DNA from: Cenococcum geophilum 1.58
Taxonomy: Eukaryota; Ascomycota; Dothideomycetes; Gloniales; Gloniaceae
DNA: 64,000 bases
NCBI GenBank assembly: GCA_001692895.1
Contig: KV748232.1
Coordinates: 248,001-312,000, forward strand
Reading direction: 5' to 3'
Shown here in pieces: positions 1 to 11,869 of this stretch (position 1 is its first letter; every line of letters starts with the position of its first letter). A model generated the notes under the pieces. That model was not told the DNA's origin, made no database searches, and was given only the letters and a program-made list of their open reading frames with translations. The translations under genes were made by a program, and so were the position numbers.

Positions 1-325
1 TGTAGAGCCTTGTGCAGAGCCTCTGAGTAATAAAACTGTGTAAAAATTCATTTGCGTAATTAGCATATAACTTTACCTTAATTGCATGTCAAGGAATATA
101 CAGTTAGCTGTTAGGTAGGTTAACTGCGTGTCAAGGAATATATAGTTAGCTTTTAAAGTTGTCAAGTAGGTCAACTGCGTGTTATTTGACTTTTGGATGT
201 GTTAAGTTGGTCAATTGCGTGTCAAGTTGGTTAATTGCGTGTCGAGTTGGTCAAATTGCATGTCAATTACGCGAAACGCGAAAACCAAAGTCTACTTGAA
301 TCTCATCCTGCGAATATTTTCCCGA
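1..325. repeat. less-mutated minisatellite-like DNA at the left edge
   Basis: This stretch keeps many TG, CA and CG dinucleotides, unlike the RIPed DNA to its right. It holds three tandem copies of a ~20-bp unit (AAGTTGGTCAATTGCGTGTC and variants) at 204-223, 224-243 and 244-264. An AAGGAATATAYAGTTAGC unit occurs twice (91-108, 133-150), each after a TGCGTGTC or TGCATGTC. It ends with CCTGCGAATATTTTCCCGAT near 305-325, a motif repeated almost exactly at 25180-25207. No open frame is supported. It may be one end of a repeat family that starts outside the window. Confidence 0.6.
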
Positions 326-418
326 TGTATATAATATACGGGTTCTAAATCTAATTCCTTAGAAAGGTCTATAGTTGTAGCTATATAATAATTTAATCTT
401 TATTAAGCTAATTAAGTA

Positions 419-578
419 TCCCTTGCATAGATGGATTCGTGCTCAAGATGGTGGCCCGTGCTTGGCCAATTACTGTTGCGAAAATCTGATTAAGCGAGCC
501 TCGCCCAACAATCAAAAGGTGATGTTCTTTGACGTTATGCACGGGCCACAATTGCATCCACACCATCTATGCAAGGGA
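419..578. mobile_element. MITE, 160 bp, TA-flanked (Tc1/mariner-like)
   Basis: The first 16 bases (TCCCTTGCATAGATGG, 419-434) are the exact reverse complement of the last 16 (563-578). The inverted repeat continues imperfectly to a shared TGGCCCGTGC about 43 bp in. TA lies immediately outside both ends (417-418, 579-580), as expected for a Tc1/mariner-type target duplication. There is no coding capacity. The element is not RIPed although its surroundings are, which fits its small size or a late arrival. Its interior (474-500) shares a ~27-bp core with 44548-44574 on the opposite strand. Confidence 0.85.
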
Positions 579-580
579 TA

Positions 581-1675
581 ATCTAGTTTAGTAATAGATC
601 TTTAATCTTGCTAATAATCTATCGGGTACGTTCTTTGGTGTCATTTTATATTATTAGCATTTTAAAGAAGTTATCTATTTCGCGGACCTAGTTGTCTAAG
701 TTATAGGCCTTAAGTCTATAACGGAGTTCTAAACCATTAAAGGCCTTAGTTAGTTAGTTTATATTTTTCTTCTACTTATTATATAAATACCTTTCTAAGT
801 CTTTTATACCTCCTTAGGTTAATATAGGGTAACCCCTAAAAAGTCCTTAATCTTAGCCAGGTTATAAAAGATTTTATTTAGCCTAGGTTAAGCTTTACTA
901 GACTTAGATCTACCCCTAAAGGTTTTTAATATATTTATTAGTGGCTCCCTCCTATATGGCTTCCGAGAGCCTTATAACGGCTTTTTAATATCCTCCTTAA
1001 AGAAGATTAGTATAGGGCTTCTAACTTCCTAGGCTTGGGCTTAAGGAGGCTCTAACTACGAAGGTAATATTAGTACTAGTAGCTAGTACGGGTTTCCCAA
1101 CAAGGCTTAAGTCTTAAGTTAGTAATTAGGTTAAGTTACCTAAAGGGGTAGGCCCGCTTAGCTTGTAAGCAATCTATATACTACTACTATACTAATTATA
1201 GGCTAGTGGTCTTCCGGGAGGGTTCCGGTTAGGTCCCTAATTAGACGCGTTAGTATATTCCTCTAGTATTTCTAACTTAGGGGGAAATCTTAGAGTTGCT
1301 TAACCATCTAATTAGCCTAAGTAGGGCTAAAAGGGTTCCGGCTGCTTTTTAGTAGCATTATAGCCGTTATAGAGGGTGTCTACGTTTTCCTTAGCGGTAA
1401 CTATAAGTATATAAGAGTCTTCGAGCTCCTAGTATATCTAGGTATTAGGGCTTATTTAGCCGTCTTACCTAAAGGTTTGTATTATTGTAATCTCTTACTA
1501 TTAGAGGGACCTTCCTACCTTAGCGCGACGGTTTTCTATAAGGTATTTATAGAGTTTCTGTTTAGGGTCGTCGCGAGATTTTAAGGGAGAATAGTAAATA
1601 TAAATAAAAATGTAAACAAATAATCTGGTCCTTAAAGCCAGCTACCCTTCTAAAAAGGAGTATAAAGAATTTATA
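581..1675. other. RIP-degraded DNA, no identifiable gene
   Basis: AT-rich DNA full of TAA/TAG in every frame. The minus strand around 1400-1600 keeps a few coding-like stretches that could be a gag fragment of the element whose LTR follows, but nothing is recognisable. No function is assigned. Confidence 0.5.
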
Positions 1676-1891
1676 TATAAGGGGACTTTATAGACAGGGG
1701 GTTATAAGGATACGATTATAGAAATAGATAGATTATAAAGGAGATAAATCCTTAAGGAGGTAAGGCCTTTAGGATTGTAGAGACTATATACTAGGGGTAT
1801 ATACCTTTAGTATATAACTAATAAACATCTAAGGGGTATCTGGGGGTTATTTTAAGGGCAACCTAAGATGACCGCAATAATATCCCTTATA
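1676..1891. repeat. LTR copy, same family as the solo LTR at 16324-16540
   Basis: The 216 bp start TATAAGGGGAC and end CCCTTATA and match 16324-16540 over the full length, allowing for C-to-T and G-to-A changes. In the better-kept copy these ends look like RIPed TG...CA LTR termini. The flanks here (ttata / agagt) do not match each other, so this may be one end of a degraded element, not a clean solo LTR. Confidence 0.65.
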
Positions 1892-1894
1892 AGA

Positions 1895-1969
1895 GTAACT
1901 AAGACGCCTTAATTTTATAGCTTAAAATTTTTTATTTATAAGCATTTATAATTAAGGCGCCTTAGTTAC
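1895..1969. repeat. foldback (palindromic) repeat, copy 1
   Basis: Begins GTAACTAAGACGCCTTAATT and ends with its near-complement AATTAAGGCGCCTTAGTTAC, leaving an AT-rich loop of about 35 bp. A second copy lies 93 bp downstream in the same orientation. It looks like a tiny TIR-only element. It sits directly against the 216-bp LTR copy. Confidence 0.75.
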
Positions 1970-1987
1970 TATAGTAAACCGCCTATA

Positions 1988-2060
1988 GTAACTAGGACGC
2001 CTTAATTTTATAGGTTAAAAAAATATTTATAAGCATTTGTAATTAAGGCGCCTTAGTTAC
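1988..2060. repeat. foldback repeat, copy 2
   Basis: Same arms as copy 1 (GTAACTAGGACGCCTTAATT ... AATTAAGGCGCCTTAGTTAC). The match between the arms can be extended by CTATAG on both sides (1983-2065). The left arm of the same family recurs at 17581-17598. Confidence 0.75.
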
Positions 2061-2065
2061 TATAG

Positions 2066-4950
2066 TGGATCGCTATAAATAAATCTTACTTCTCGTTTAA
2101 TCTACTTTACCTTAGTAGTTATTAAGCCGGCTTAGTTAGTATAAAACGTTAAATATACTAACAATATATGTAACCGACTACCAGTACCATATCAAAACGT
2201 CATTTATCTCACTAGCGTACCACCTTGTTTTAGTTGCCTAGCCCTTAACTCGCTTACCGACTCGGTCTACTTTTATGTATTTATACCACTTGATTTCTAT
2301 AGATTTACAATTAAGTCGCTTGTTTAATACCTACACTGCAAAACTTACAATATAGATACCTTAACGTCTTCTTACTTTTATTAATAAGGCTCTATAAGGG
2401 GTAGTAGAAGAGGCTTAAAGAATAACCTTATAACTTTAGGCATATATATAAGGCAGTCTCTAATAGTAACCTTAATAGTCTTTAATAAAATCTTATCTAC
2501 CATTACAGTTAAGCTTAGGGCATTCCCTTTTAGGATATCTATTATCCTAACTAGCTTCGGCCGCAGTACCTTAGCTATTATTATTACATCTACTATTTAC
2601 TCTATCTATCTTAACTATTTAGTATAATTTATTTTATTAACTTTATTATTACTTAACGGTAGTTAAGTAGCCTACTACTAAAATTATAGTATAATTTAGG
2701 TATATCCTCCTAGTTGTATATTTTAAACTACTACCAGTTACTAACTAGATAGTTTTAGAGGCGGTTTTATTACCTTTACCTCCCCTTATAGCCTTTTAAG
2801 ATTATATAACTATAGCATAGGCTATAACTAGGTTATGGCTCTAACCAAATTAATATATATTAACTCTACTTAGTATATATCTTCCCAAGACTTACTAAGT
2901 TCCCCTTTACTTTTAGTATTACTACCCTCTATAAGCTCTACTAAAGCTGCCTTTAGTAGGACGCCTATTACTAGAGTATTAGGATTAATATTTATATTCT
3001 GCTTTAGCTAATCCTTAAAGAACTAAATCTAATTATCGCTTAGTAAGTATGGAATTGTATTTTATAGGCGCTTACGTATTCTAGTATAAATTTAGTTATT
3101 TTTATTTATATATAGGAAAATATAATAAACTAGTTCTTAGAGCTATAGACATTAATTAATAAAACGGTAGGAAACCCCATATCTATAATACGCCTAAGCT
3201 TATACCTGGTATATACTAAAGCCTCCTAGTCCTAGCCCCAGCTTATATTATTCTTAGGGCGTTCCCTTATAGGGCTACTGCGGTTTATTATTACTTAATA
3301 CTAATTATAGGCCTATTTGTTCTTAACGTATTAACGCCCTATTTAGGAGCTATATATACTATATTAGATCTTAGCAAATCTAATTTAGGAATAGTATTAA
3401 AGATATAACGCCTACTAATTTAACTATCCCAAAATTAAGTTTCCAGAGTTAATTAATAAGTTTTTCTAGTTCGGAGACTGCCTCTTAAGTTGTTTAATGG
3501 GTACTTGCCAACTTACTTAGCTAAGAGACTATAGGTGGTTAAAGAGCAGTATTTCTTTAGTTAATTATAGCTAGTTACTAATTATAAAATTATCTAACTA
3601 GCTAACAAAGGCCTTAATCCTTAGGATTTATTATTAATAACTAATCTATACCTTTATATAAATTAAGCCTATCCTTTATAGCTCTCCTTATTAGATAAAA
3701 GTTATTAAAAAAAACTCTTATCTATCTGGGTCGGCCCCTGTTTTAATTGTAGTATATCTCCAATATTTAAATAGGAGTCCCCTTGCGAACTAGTACCCTT
3801 ATTTATAGTTTTCTAAATTACTAGCCTCGGTAACCTTTTAGGAGATTAACGTAAACTACTTATAGTATTTACATATACTACTAAGTAGATTATTCCTATA
3901 CTACAGCACATAAGCTTTTAAGAATTCTACTATTTTAACTTATCAAAAGTAGTTATTTCCTTAGTAGTCTATTTTAAGCTTCCTTATAAGTTATATCTAG
4001 TTACTAATTATAAACTTAAGTAGGCTTTAAATCTATATCCCTATCTAATAGTCGTAATACTCTAAAAGTCCTTAATACTTCTTATTATCCGTAATATAAT
4101 ATTAGATATATAGTCACTTATACTATTCAATAAATTATAATATATTTGTCCCGTAAAGTAAGGGGTTCTAAAAGTTCCTAAAGCTAGTATAGGCTGGGCC
4201 ATAATATATACTTTATCTCGTTTTATTAGTAGTTTAGTAGAAGGTAATAAGCCTATAGTTTCTCTAAAGATAGGCAGGTAGACTTTATAACCCTTATCCT
4301 CTATCTATTAAGAGTTATTAGTCCCTAACGTTGCGGGGGTTAGGGTTAATATTATAGGCCCTAGTTTAGGAGAGCTTTGTGGTTTAATAAACTATTTACT
4401 TTCTTCTCCCTTTTTAGCGCCTTTACTATTATTATAGAATAGACCTAATATCCCTAATAATCCCTTTGCTAGTACTGTCGCCATTACTCCTATAAATTTA
4501 AAGGTAGCTCTTATAAATGCGAGAATAATTATATAGACTATTATAAATATAGTAAATAAAATGTAAAAAAACTCTTCTCTACCATTTCTAGTATACTATA
4601 GTCCTCCCTTTTATCCTCTATCTTGCTATACTACGTACTTGCCTTTATATTGCTATCTATCAACTACCATTCCTGCATAGAGAATTCAGCAAATATTGTT
4701 AGTTTATTCCTATAGCGGTTGCTACATACTAGTCGTAGATATATCTATACTTTTTCGCCCCCCTTTCCGTATATTAGTTCTTTTGCAGTTCTAGATTATT
4801 TCTATATATCTCCTATATATATAGCACTAGACTTCTAATCTAAAGAACTTACTGTTATCCCTATATGGAATGCTATAAAATATATAGGAGGTTACAACCT
4901 TTCTTAGATAGGAAGTTACGGTATAGTTAGTTAGTCGGTTAGTTATAATT
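2066..4950. other. RIP-degraded DNA, probably old retroelement fragments
   Basis: Almost 3 kb of TpA-rich DNA. Around 2130-2210 the plus strand faintly resembles the linker after a Copia integrase. On the minus strand (about 4200-3700) there is a coding-like stretch that could be a Gypsy gag. Neither is secure. No LTR, inverted repeat or intact frame was found. Confidence 0.35.
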
Positions 4951-6743
4951 AGCCAGTAGAAAAGCAATTAGTAAGAAGGAAAGAGAAGAGTGTATTAAAG
5001 GAAAACCATTGGTCTGTTTGTCCTATATAAGTTATTAAAGACACTAGGGCTTTAAACCGATCTATATAACTATAGAAGGCCTAAGCTCTCCCAAAGCTAT
5101 ACTTAATCTAGATATTAAATCTAAGAGGCCAAATTACACCACTATAGTATATCTCTAGCCACTATATCTGCTAACGAGCTAAAGCTTTATATAAGACATA
5201 TAACGGCCTACTAAAGCCATTGCCTATCCCGGACCGAAGATGGAAGAATATCTTAATTAACTTTATTATTAATTTCCCCGTAAGTAAAGGCTGTATAAAT
5301 ATTATAGTAGTTATAGACCGACTATTTAAAATAAGGTATTTAATCGCCTACCCTAATATATTAATACCTACTATTGCCTAACTATTTTTAGACTATATAT
5401 AGAAGCTCTACGGACTCCCTAAAATAATTATCTCTAATAGAGGCAGCTAGTTTGTCTTTATATTCTAAAAAGAACTAATTACCTAACTCTATATTAAAGT
5501 ACTACTATTTACTATATATTACTCGGAAACGGATAGTTAAATAGAATATATAAATGCTATAATAGAATAGTATATTTAGATATACACGTCATATTTATAG
5601 GAAAACTAGATTAACTGGCTTGTATTTACTAAGTTTACTATAAATAATTCTATCTTAGAGACTATAAAGGTCTCCCTATTCCTGGCTAACTATAGCTAGC
5701 ACCTATAAATAGGTTTTAAACCCTTTAGTAATATTCCTTACCCCGCTTATTACGCCTTATAAATTATAGAAGTAAACAAGTTTATAGAAAAGATAGAGGA
5801 ACTATAATAGTTCCTTACTAACGAGATAATATGGGCCCAGTCTATCTATAAAGCTTCAGTAAATAAAAACCGAACCCTAGCACCAGCCTACTAAATTAGT
5901 AACTTTATCTAGCTAGATATAAGAAATCTAAATACAAAACAACCTACTAAGAAACTTAACTAAAAGAACGCTGGCCCTTATAAAGTTAGAAAGGTTATCT
6001 TCTCTTACACCTATTAACTAAAACTCCCTAATATAGTTAAAATCCACCCTATATTCTATACGTTAGTCCTATACCTTACTACCCCTATATTAGACGCCCT
6101 GTCTAAATAAATATAGGACTTTCCTCTACTAGTTAAAGTAAATGGTAAGAATAAGTACTTTATTAAAAGAATTAAAGACATTAAGTATAATAAAATGAAA
6201 CGCTAATATATATACCTTTTAAAATAGAGAGGCTTTACTAAGCCCTTATAGAAACCTATTAACTCTATAGGACTTATATAAGCTATAGAAGACTTTTATA
6301 AACTCTACCTAAAACTACTACAGCCCTACCTCGCAAAAGCTTAAGTTTAAAGGGGGAGTACTATTATAGGACACCCTTATAACATCTTATACATATTTAC
6401 CTATTTTTACTAACTTAGTAACTAAAGGCCAACTATACGACAGCAATTTAATAGCAGTCTACGGCAATCTAATGGCAATTTACCGCATTTTACTATATTC
6501 TACTAAGTTCCACTAAGTTCTACTAAATCCTACTACGTTTTGTTAAGACCACTATCTAAATCCTATTCTGCTATATATATATATATTAACTAAGCAACTA
6601 AGTCTATAATATATACCCTTTCTTCCCATTTTCCTACCTTCTTTCCTTATATAACGTCTTAATCTTATTACACAGTTTATATATATAGCTTAACAATATC
6701 TACTTTGCTATATATTATCGTCGCTTATACTTACTCCGTAATA
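4950..6743 (+). mobile_element. 3' part of a chromovirus (Ty3/Gypsy) fossil: integrase, chromodomain, 3' LTR
   Basis: The plus strand shows a Gypsy integrase. The end of the zinc-binding region (YIC..RAKA) is near 5160, followed by LLKPLPIPDRRWKNI (from 5210), the VVIDRL block and LYGLPKIIISNRG of the catalytic core, and the ETDS..E block (5230-5620). Further on, a chromodomain-like block (6140-6310) precedes a purine-rich tract (AAAGGGGGAG) just before the 3' LTR. These parts place it in the chromodomain-bearing Gypsy clade. No reverse transcriptase or 5' LTR was recognised upstream, so only the 3' part is here or the rest is too degraded to see. It is an old, broken fossil with many breaks, all consistent with RIP. 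Confidence 0.75.
6362..6743 (+). repeat. 3' LTR of the 4.9-6.7 kb chromovirus
   Basis: It starts TATTATAGGACACCC directly after the purine-rich tract and ends TTACTCCGTAATA, the pattern of a RIPed TG..CA LTR. The right boundary is set by the abrupt start of helicase coding sequence at 6744. No partner 5' LTR was found in the window, so the left boundary rests on the purine tract alone. Confidence 0.55.
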
Positions 6744-8100
6744 GGTAAGAACTAGTAAATTACATCTTATTACTATCCTTTTTACCACGCTCTATAATAT
6801 AGTAAGGGCTAATAGCAAGCCATTGCTATTAGCTTAAGCCGCCCCTACTAGGGTAGTTACCTTTAGTATTAACGGCAGAACTATATATAATCTATTAAGG
6901 TTATCGGTAAATCGTCTATTTAAGAAATTGCCTGCTATTAGTTTTACGCCTCTATAATAAGCTTTTAAGGATATTTACTATCTTATTCTTGATAAGAAAT
7001 CTATAATTAGGCAAGTATATCTAACCTAGATTAATTACCGCCTCTATTAGATCTACCCTACGCGTAATAACAACTACTTTAAAGGCTTAAACATTTTGCT
7101 AATAGGCAATTTCTATTAGCTTTTCCCTATAGGCTAGGCGGCCTTATACAGTAATTTACCCACTAGGCCGTTAGAGCTCGCTAGCTATAAAAAGGGAGCC
7201 TATAAGGCGATTAACTAAATAGCTATCCTAAATTAAGTTATGCGGTAAGGCGGTAATAATACTAAGAGCTTTATATTTAGGACTGCCCTTATAAAGCTAC
7301 ATAGTAATTCTATAAGTAATTTAACCTAAAAGCTTCTTTTAACTAAGTATAAGTAGGGCCTATCTACTAATAAGGTTACGAGCTTTAATAGCGCAATTCG
7401 GCTATATAGTACACGCGCTACTATAGGTAAGTATAACACTATTTAATTTCGCGACCTTTTACAGCTAGTAGTGGCTATTAAGTTAGCCAACACTAGTATA
7501 GGTACGCGGAAAGTTATTCCTAATTAGCACGATACTATAGAGAATCTAGCCCTATATATTAGCGCAAAAGTAATACTAATATAGAATATCTGGGTTAAAC
7601 TAGGCTTAGTAAACGGTACTACTAGTATAGTTAAAGATGTTATATAAAAGGGACACGTGGATATTAAAAAGGATTAGCCTTCGTTACTACTAATTATAGT
7701 AGATGGGTATAACGGACTTATCCTATTTACTTAGGGGAATAGTAAGAAAGTTATCTCTATATTTTCTATACTTTATAAATAGGAGGGTATAAGGGGTTCT
7801 TACTTACGGCGTTAATTTCTAAGTACTTTAGCTTTTACTTTTACTATATATAAAAGCTAGAGCCTGATACTTAACTAGGTAGTTCTAGATATTAAGGAAA
7901 AGAATAAAACAGCTGGGCTAACCTATATAGTAATCTTATAAGTTAAGAAGCTTTTAGGGCTTATATTTAAACGTAGGTTTAATATAGAATAATTTTAGTT
8001 ATTTATAAGTAAGACTAAAGAGGCATAATAAGAATATTTTATACGGAGGTAGTAGTAACTACTTATAAACGACTTTTCCTAAATAGGAAATTATGTACTA
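6744..8100 (+). pseudogene. PIF1-like DNA helicase, RIP-broken
   Basis: A 5'-to-3' superfamily 1B helicase of the PIF1 type, either from a Helitron or from the multicopy fungal PIF1-like genes. Motifs lie in the right order in one main frame: a mutated Walker A (from 6745), AAPT..VTFSING (about 6840), ILDKKS (motif II, about 6990), GLNILLIGNF then PIG.AALYSNLPTRP (7100-7170), the AKVILI.NIWVKLGLVNG block (7570-7620) and a final YKSQS-like motif VI region (7850). The frame carries many TAA/TAG codons and several Gly-to-Arg or Asp-to-Asn type changes, so it cannot be active. Its 5' part is missing: the coding begins exactly where the Gypsy LTR ends. No Helitron Rep (HUH) domain was seen. Confidence 0.75.
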
Positions 8101-9206
8101 TCTTAGAGGTAAGTGGAGAATATGGTATTTATCTTGGTTTCCTAGCTTTTAAATAGCTTAACCGTGAACTCTAATTTTCTAAATTTTAACACCCTATCCG
8201 TCTTACCTTCTTACCGCTTTTAAAGCTATTAGATATACATATAATGGTATATAGGGAGAATTAGCAGTATTGCCGGATTAATATTGCTGCTGTTTATAGT
8301 ATTAATTAATTTTTAGAATTTTCAAGTTTTTTTAAAGGGTGGAAATGTCGCTTATATAAGGAGTTATACGACCTTTAAGAATATATAGACGATTATAATA
8401 GTTCTTAATAAAGAACCCTCTTTCTAGCCATATAGCCTTATTTAGTTACCCCAGCGGCTATATAAGGTGTTTTAAATGCATCTAGTAAAGCCCTCTATAG
8501 GTAGGCTTAGCTGTACCTCTAATATTAATAAGATTAGTAAGGGGTAGTTAATTTTTTTAGTCCTTTTTCCCTAATTAATTTCTAATTTTCTTTTTGCATA
8601 ACTATACTAACTAATTCTATTACGTAATACTACTTAGGACTATATATTAGCAGATATAACTTCTTTATACTACAGTTAAGATTTTATATATACCGTACCT
8701 AAAGCTGCTTATAATAACTATTACTTAAAATCTGCCGATTTATAAATTAAAACTTAGATATAGTTAGAGCTATTAATAGGGGTTATAAATCGCGCTCCCT
8801 ATAATAAAATTTTGGGTTTTAGTAATCCAAAGTCTGGATTATTAAATATTTAAGGCGTCTTTACTACTGTAGTAGCTACTACAGTAACAGAGATACCCCA
8901 TATTTTGGTAAGTAATTAAGCCCATCTTATACAAGAATCTTATACTATTAGTACTTACCAAATTACGTACTTATAGGGCCTCCTCCCATCTATAAATACT
9001 CCCTCCTTTATACCTTTCTTTCTTATTTTTTTCTTCCTTATAAGAGCTAGTAGCGCTCTAATATTCCTTTTTAGTCTTTACTACATTAGGAAAAAAATTA
9101 CCAGTATTTAATTTTACTTTTCTGCCATTTTAGCATTTTCTAGCATTTAGCAGCTAAATGCGGCATTTATAACTAAGTACTAGCATTTAGCTACTAAGTG
9201 CTAACT
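8100..9206. other. AT-rich DNA with a palindrome cluster and a promoter-like stretch
   Basis: No gene. Between 8817 and 8963 three inverted repeats follow each other: a hairpin around AGTAATCCA..TGGATTATT (8817-8848), a perfect 22-bp palindrome centred on AGCT (8865-8886), and arms TTTGGTAAGTA / TACTTACCAAA (8905-8963). A TATAAATA (about 8993) and a pyrimidine-rich run follow, as in fungal promoters or LTRs. At 9130-9205 a short AGCATTTAGC motif is repeated. This could be a decayed LTR, but no second copy was found. Confidence 0.5.
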
Positions 9207-9593
9207 ACAGTGATGTTCACGACCAGCTTCACCCCCCCCTTTAGCGAGCGCTGCGAGATTTCAAATTCGCTACGCGCATCCAACCTCGCTTGATTGCCAC
9301 TAGCTGTACGTAGTACCTGTAGCGAACGGCTGTGGCCACACGCAAGGACCTTTTTAGTTGCCCTGGAGAAACGCCTTGGTTGGCTAGGGGAATCAAATTG
9401 AAGACGTACGCTTCCTCTTCTCCCCCTTCTCCCCCGTAACTACGCCTCCCTTATGGCCGCCAAAATGCAAATACAACGCTGTCTCTGCAGAGAGGTTGAT
9501 AAAATTTGGCAATATCATACGGGTGGAAACCTCACGATATCTGGTGAAGATCACGACACTGCGGGATTGCGACGTTCTTGCAGCCAAGCATAT
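9207..9593. other. non-RIPed GC-richer island
   Basis: It begins CAGTGATGTTCACGACCAGC and is balanced in base composition, with intact CA/TG, ending abruptly near 9593 where TA-rich DNA resumes. The CAGTG start resembles the terminus of an hAT element, but no matching inverted end or 8-bp duplication was found. The minus strand has a 64-codon open frame without recognisable content. It is probably a fragment of a young insertion. Confidence 0.4.
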
Positions 9594-9599
9594 AGCTAG

Positions 9600-11868
9600 T
9601 ACTATAGTAGACGGGCTTAGTTTGTTCTCGTCAATCTATCTAAGTAAATAGTTGCTTTACCTCCGAGAGCTTATAGCTTGGCTTAACTATAATAGTGTAA
9701 TTTACGCGCTATAGGTTAATAGATAGCCTAATTAATATAAAGTACAAAGTAGGATCTACTTAGAGCTATTAGTGCTAAAGGTTTACCTAGCCTCAGCCTT
9801 TTTAATATTAGATATACTAGCTATATAGCAGAGCACTTTATCTTTACCGTATTTTTTATATAGCCTATTAAACCAATAAGTTAGTATAAGAGGTAAGCGA
9901 GTAGTAATAATAATCTTACAAGCTAAACTATCTATCTGTTTTTTAATATAAATATAATTATAGATTGATTTAGCTTTAAAGAACTTTATATTCTATTAAA
10001 AATAGCGGTTAAGCATATTAGTGAACTTCTTACTAAGTAGGTTAGTAATCTACTTAGCGATAATTGGGTCCTTAAGTATGCAACTCTAAGTTTTTAGGCA
10101 TTTATTATCGGACTTAGGCCGTCGAAAACGGACTCTACACCTGTACGTGGTGACGGCTACAAACCTAAGTCTTCGAAGTTTAGACTTAGAGCCAACGCAG
10201 AGACGTTATACAGCGTGCGATATGACCTAGTAGTGGTGGTTATAGGTATTATAGGCGGTAGTGAAAAGTTTTCATATGGGATGGTGAGATCTCGAAAACA
10301 ACTACTAAGTGCCCCTTACAGCAATAACAACAACACTATTCTCCTATTAAGGCACCTATACAATCCAACATGGATGCGTAGCATTTGATAATATCCCCTA
10401 ACCCCTAGTAGAGAGCATTAATAACCTCTTACGTTAACGAATAAGCAATTGTAAACGAGCAACGAGCAAATATACGGCCCCTCCTAACCCCTAGGGCAAT
10501 CGCCCGCAGAGCATGCGGTTACTCGCCATTAACTATTAAATACTACCTAGCAGCCTAGATAACACCGTACGGTTTTCCTGTCTCCTCTTAAGGAGTAGTA
10601 ACCCTTGGCGAGGGCCTAGTAACTAGGGCCTAGGCACAAAAGATACTTAGGCACACACGTCCCGCTCGCCTTTTAGTATAATAGTTTATAGATGAATCCC
10701 CCTTACGCCTTTAATAGGCCTTAGGGGGGGGGAGGCATGGCGTATATAGTAATAGTTAACAAGAGATAGCATATAGGGGGTGGTTAAAATACGGAATATA
10801 ACTATAAGTGTATAGTAATCGAACGGCAAGGCCTAGCTAGGACGTAGTAAACCCTAGCTGGGATAAGCTAGAGAAGGAAGCAGTGGTTTCCAAGAAGTTC
10901 AAATATCTAAGGAGGACAGGACGTAGCCGTAGGCCCGCAGGGCCGCCGCTACGGACAAATATGGCAAACTGGGGTTTTTTATCCTACTAAGGTGGCTTAT
11001 AGGGTTTTTCCTCCCCCAAACTGCAGGGTTTTCTTCCTGTAAATTATAAGTTTTCCCCCTGTGACGGAGTAGTCTGCGTGGGCCTAGATAGGATCCGTAT
11101 TAGACGTTAATTAAGAATTACTACTATTATCGGACTTAATTATAATAGGGGCTTGCTAGTCCTAGTATTGGACAACCTAAGCTATACTTACTGCCGTTTT
11201 CGCGTTAGTATATAACTCGGCTTAGGTAAGTTTTAGTATCTTAGGTTTAGTATTTAAATTACTACTATCTTCCTTCTATTTAGCCAGAAGTTCCTTATAT
11301 TAGCATATCTACTTTATCCTTACTTAGTCCTCTATAGCTATAATTATAGCCACCTTAATATTGTTAGAGTCGGCCTATAATATAATTAATTTAAGATAGC
11401 TGTTCTTTGAGATAAGCTTTTACTAGTTAAACTAGAGTGTTAACTCCCCTCTATATATCTAAAACGTTAGAATAACTACGGAAAAATGTAGCCAGTTTGC
11501 TAAATTTCTTATCTACTATTGCTCAGGCTGAATTGGTCTTCACATTCTTATAAAGACGGTTAAATTCCTTCTTCTTTAGCTAAATATTTTCTTTATTAAG
11601 CTTAAGTAGTATAGGAACTGTAACGGGACTAGCCTAGTTACAGTAGGAATGTCTCGGTGAAACACTCGACAGATAAATTCCGACGCTTTAACCGAATTCT
11701 GCCAGATCAATTGAATTCTACCGAAGTCCGTCGAAGACCGCGTGCGTATATACGCACGCATCGACCACCAGGCCCCTGACTATTTAATTATATGATTCTC
11801 TTGTTATTCCTTTCTCTTCTTTACGCAACGTCTTGTTCTTAGCGAGAACTATATACCCTTAGATTTAG
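9600..11868. other. degraded DNA with two less-mutated islands
   Basis: No identifiable gene. 9600-10030 has a coding-like minus-strand stretch that I do not recognise. 10090-10350 and 10900-11110 are less mutated. 11640-11790 is not RIPed at all and contains an 18-bp palindrome (GTGCGTATATACGCAC, near 11741-11760). CCTAACCCCTAG occurs twice (near 10396 and 10478), but this is not a telomere array. Confidence 0.45.
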
Positions 11869-11869
11869 A

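Noticed and set aside
9393-9587. 64-codon open frame in the 9.2-9.6 kb island
   Set aside because: Short, no homology-like features, and the island looks like a transposon fragment.
10390-10490. CCTAACCCCTAG words as telomeric repeats
   Set aside because: Only two isolated copies with no tandem TTAGGG/CCCTAA array.
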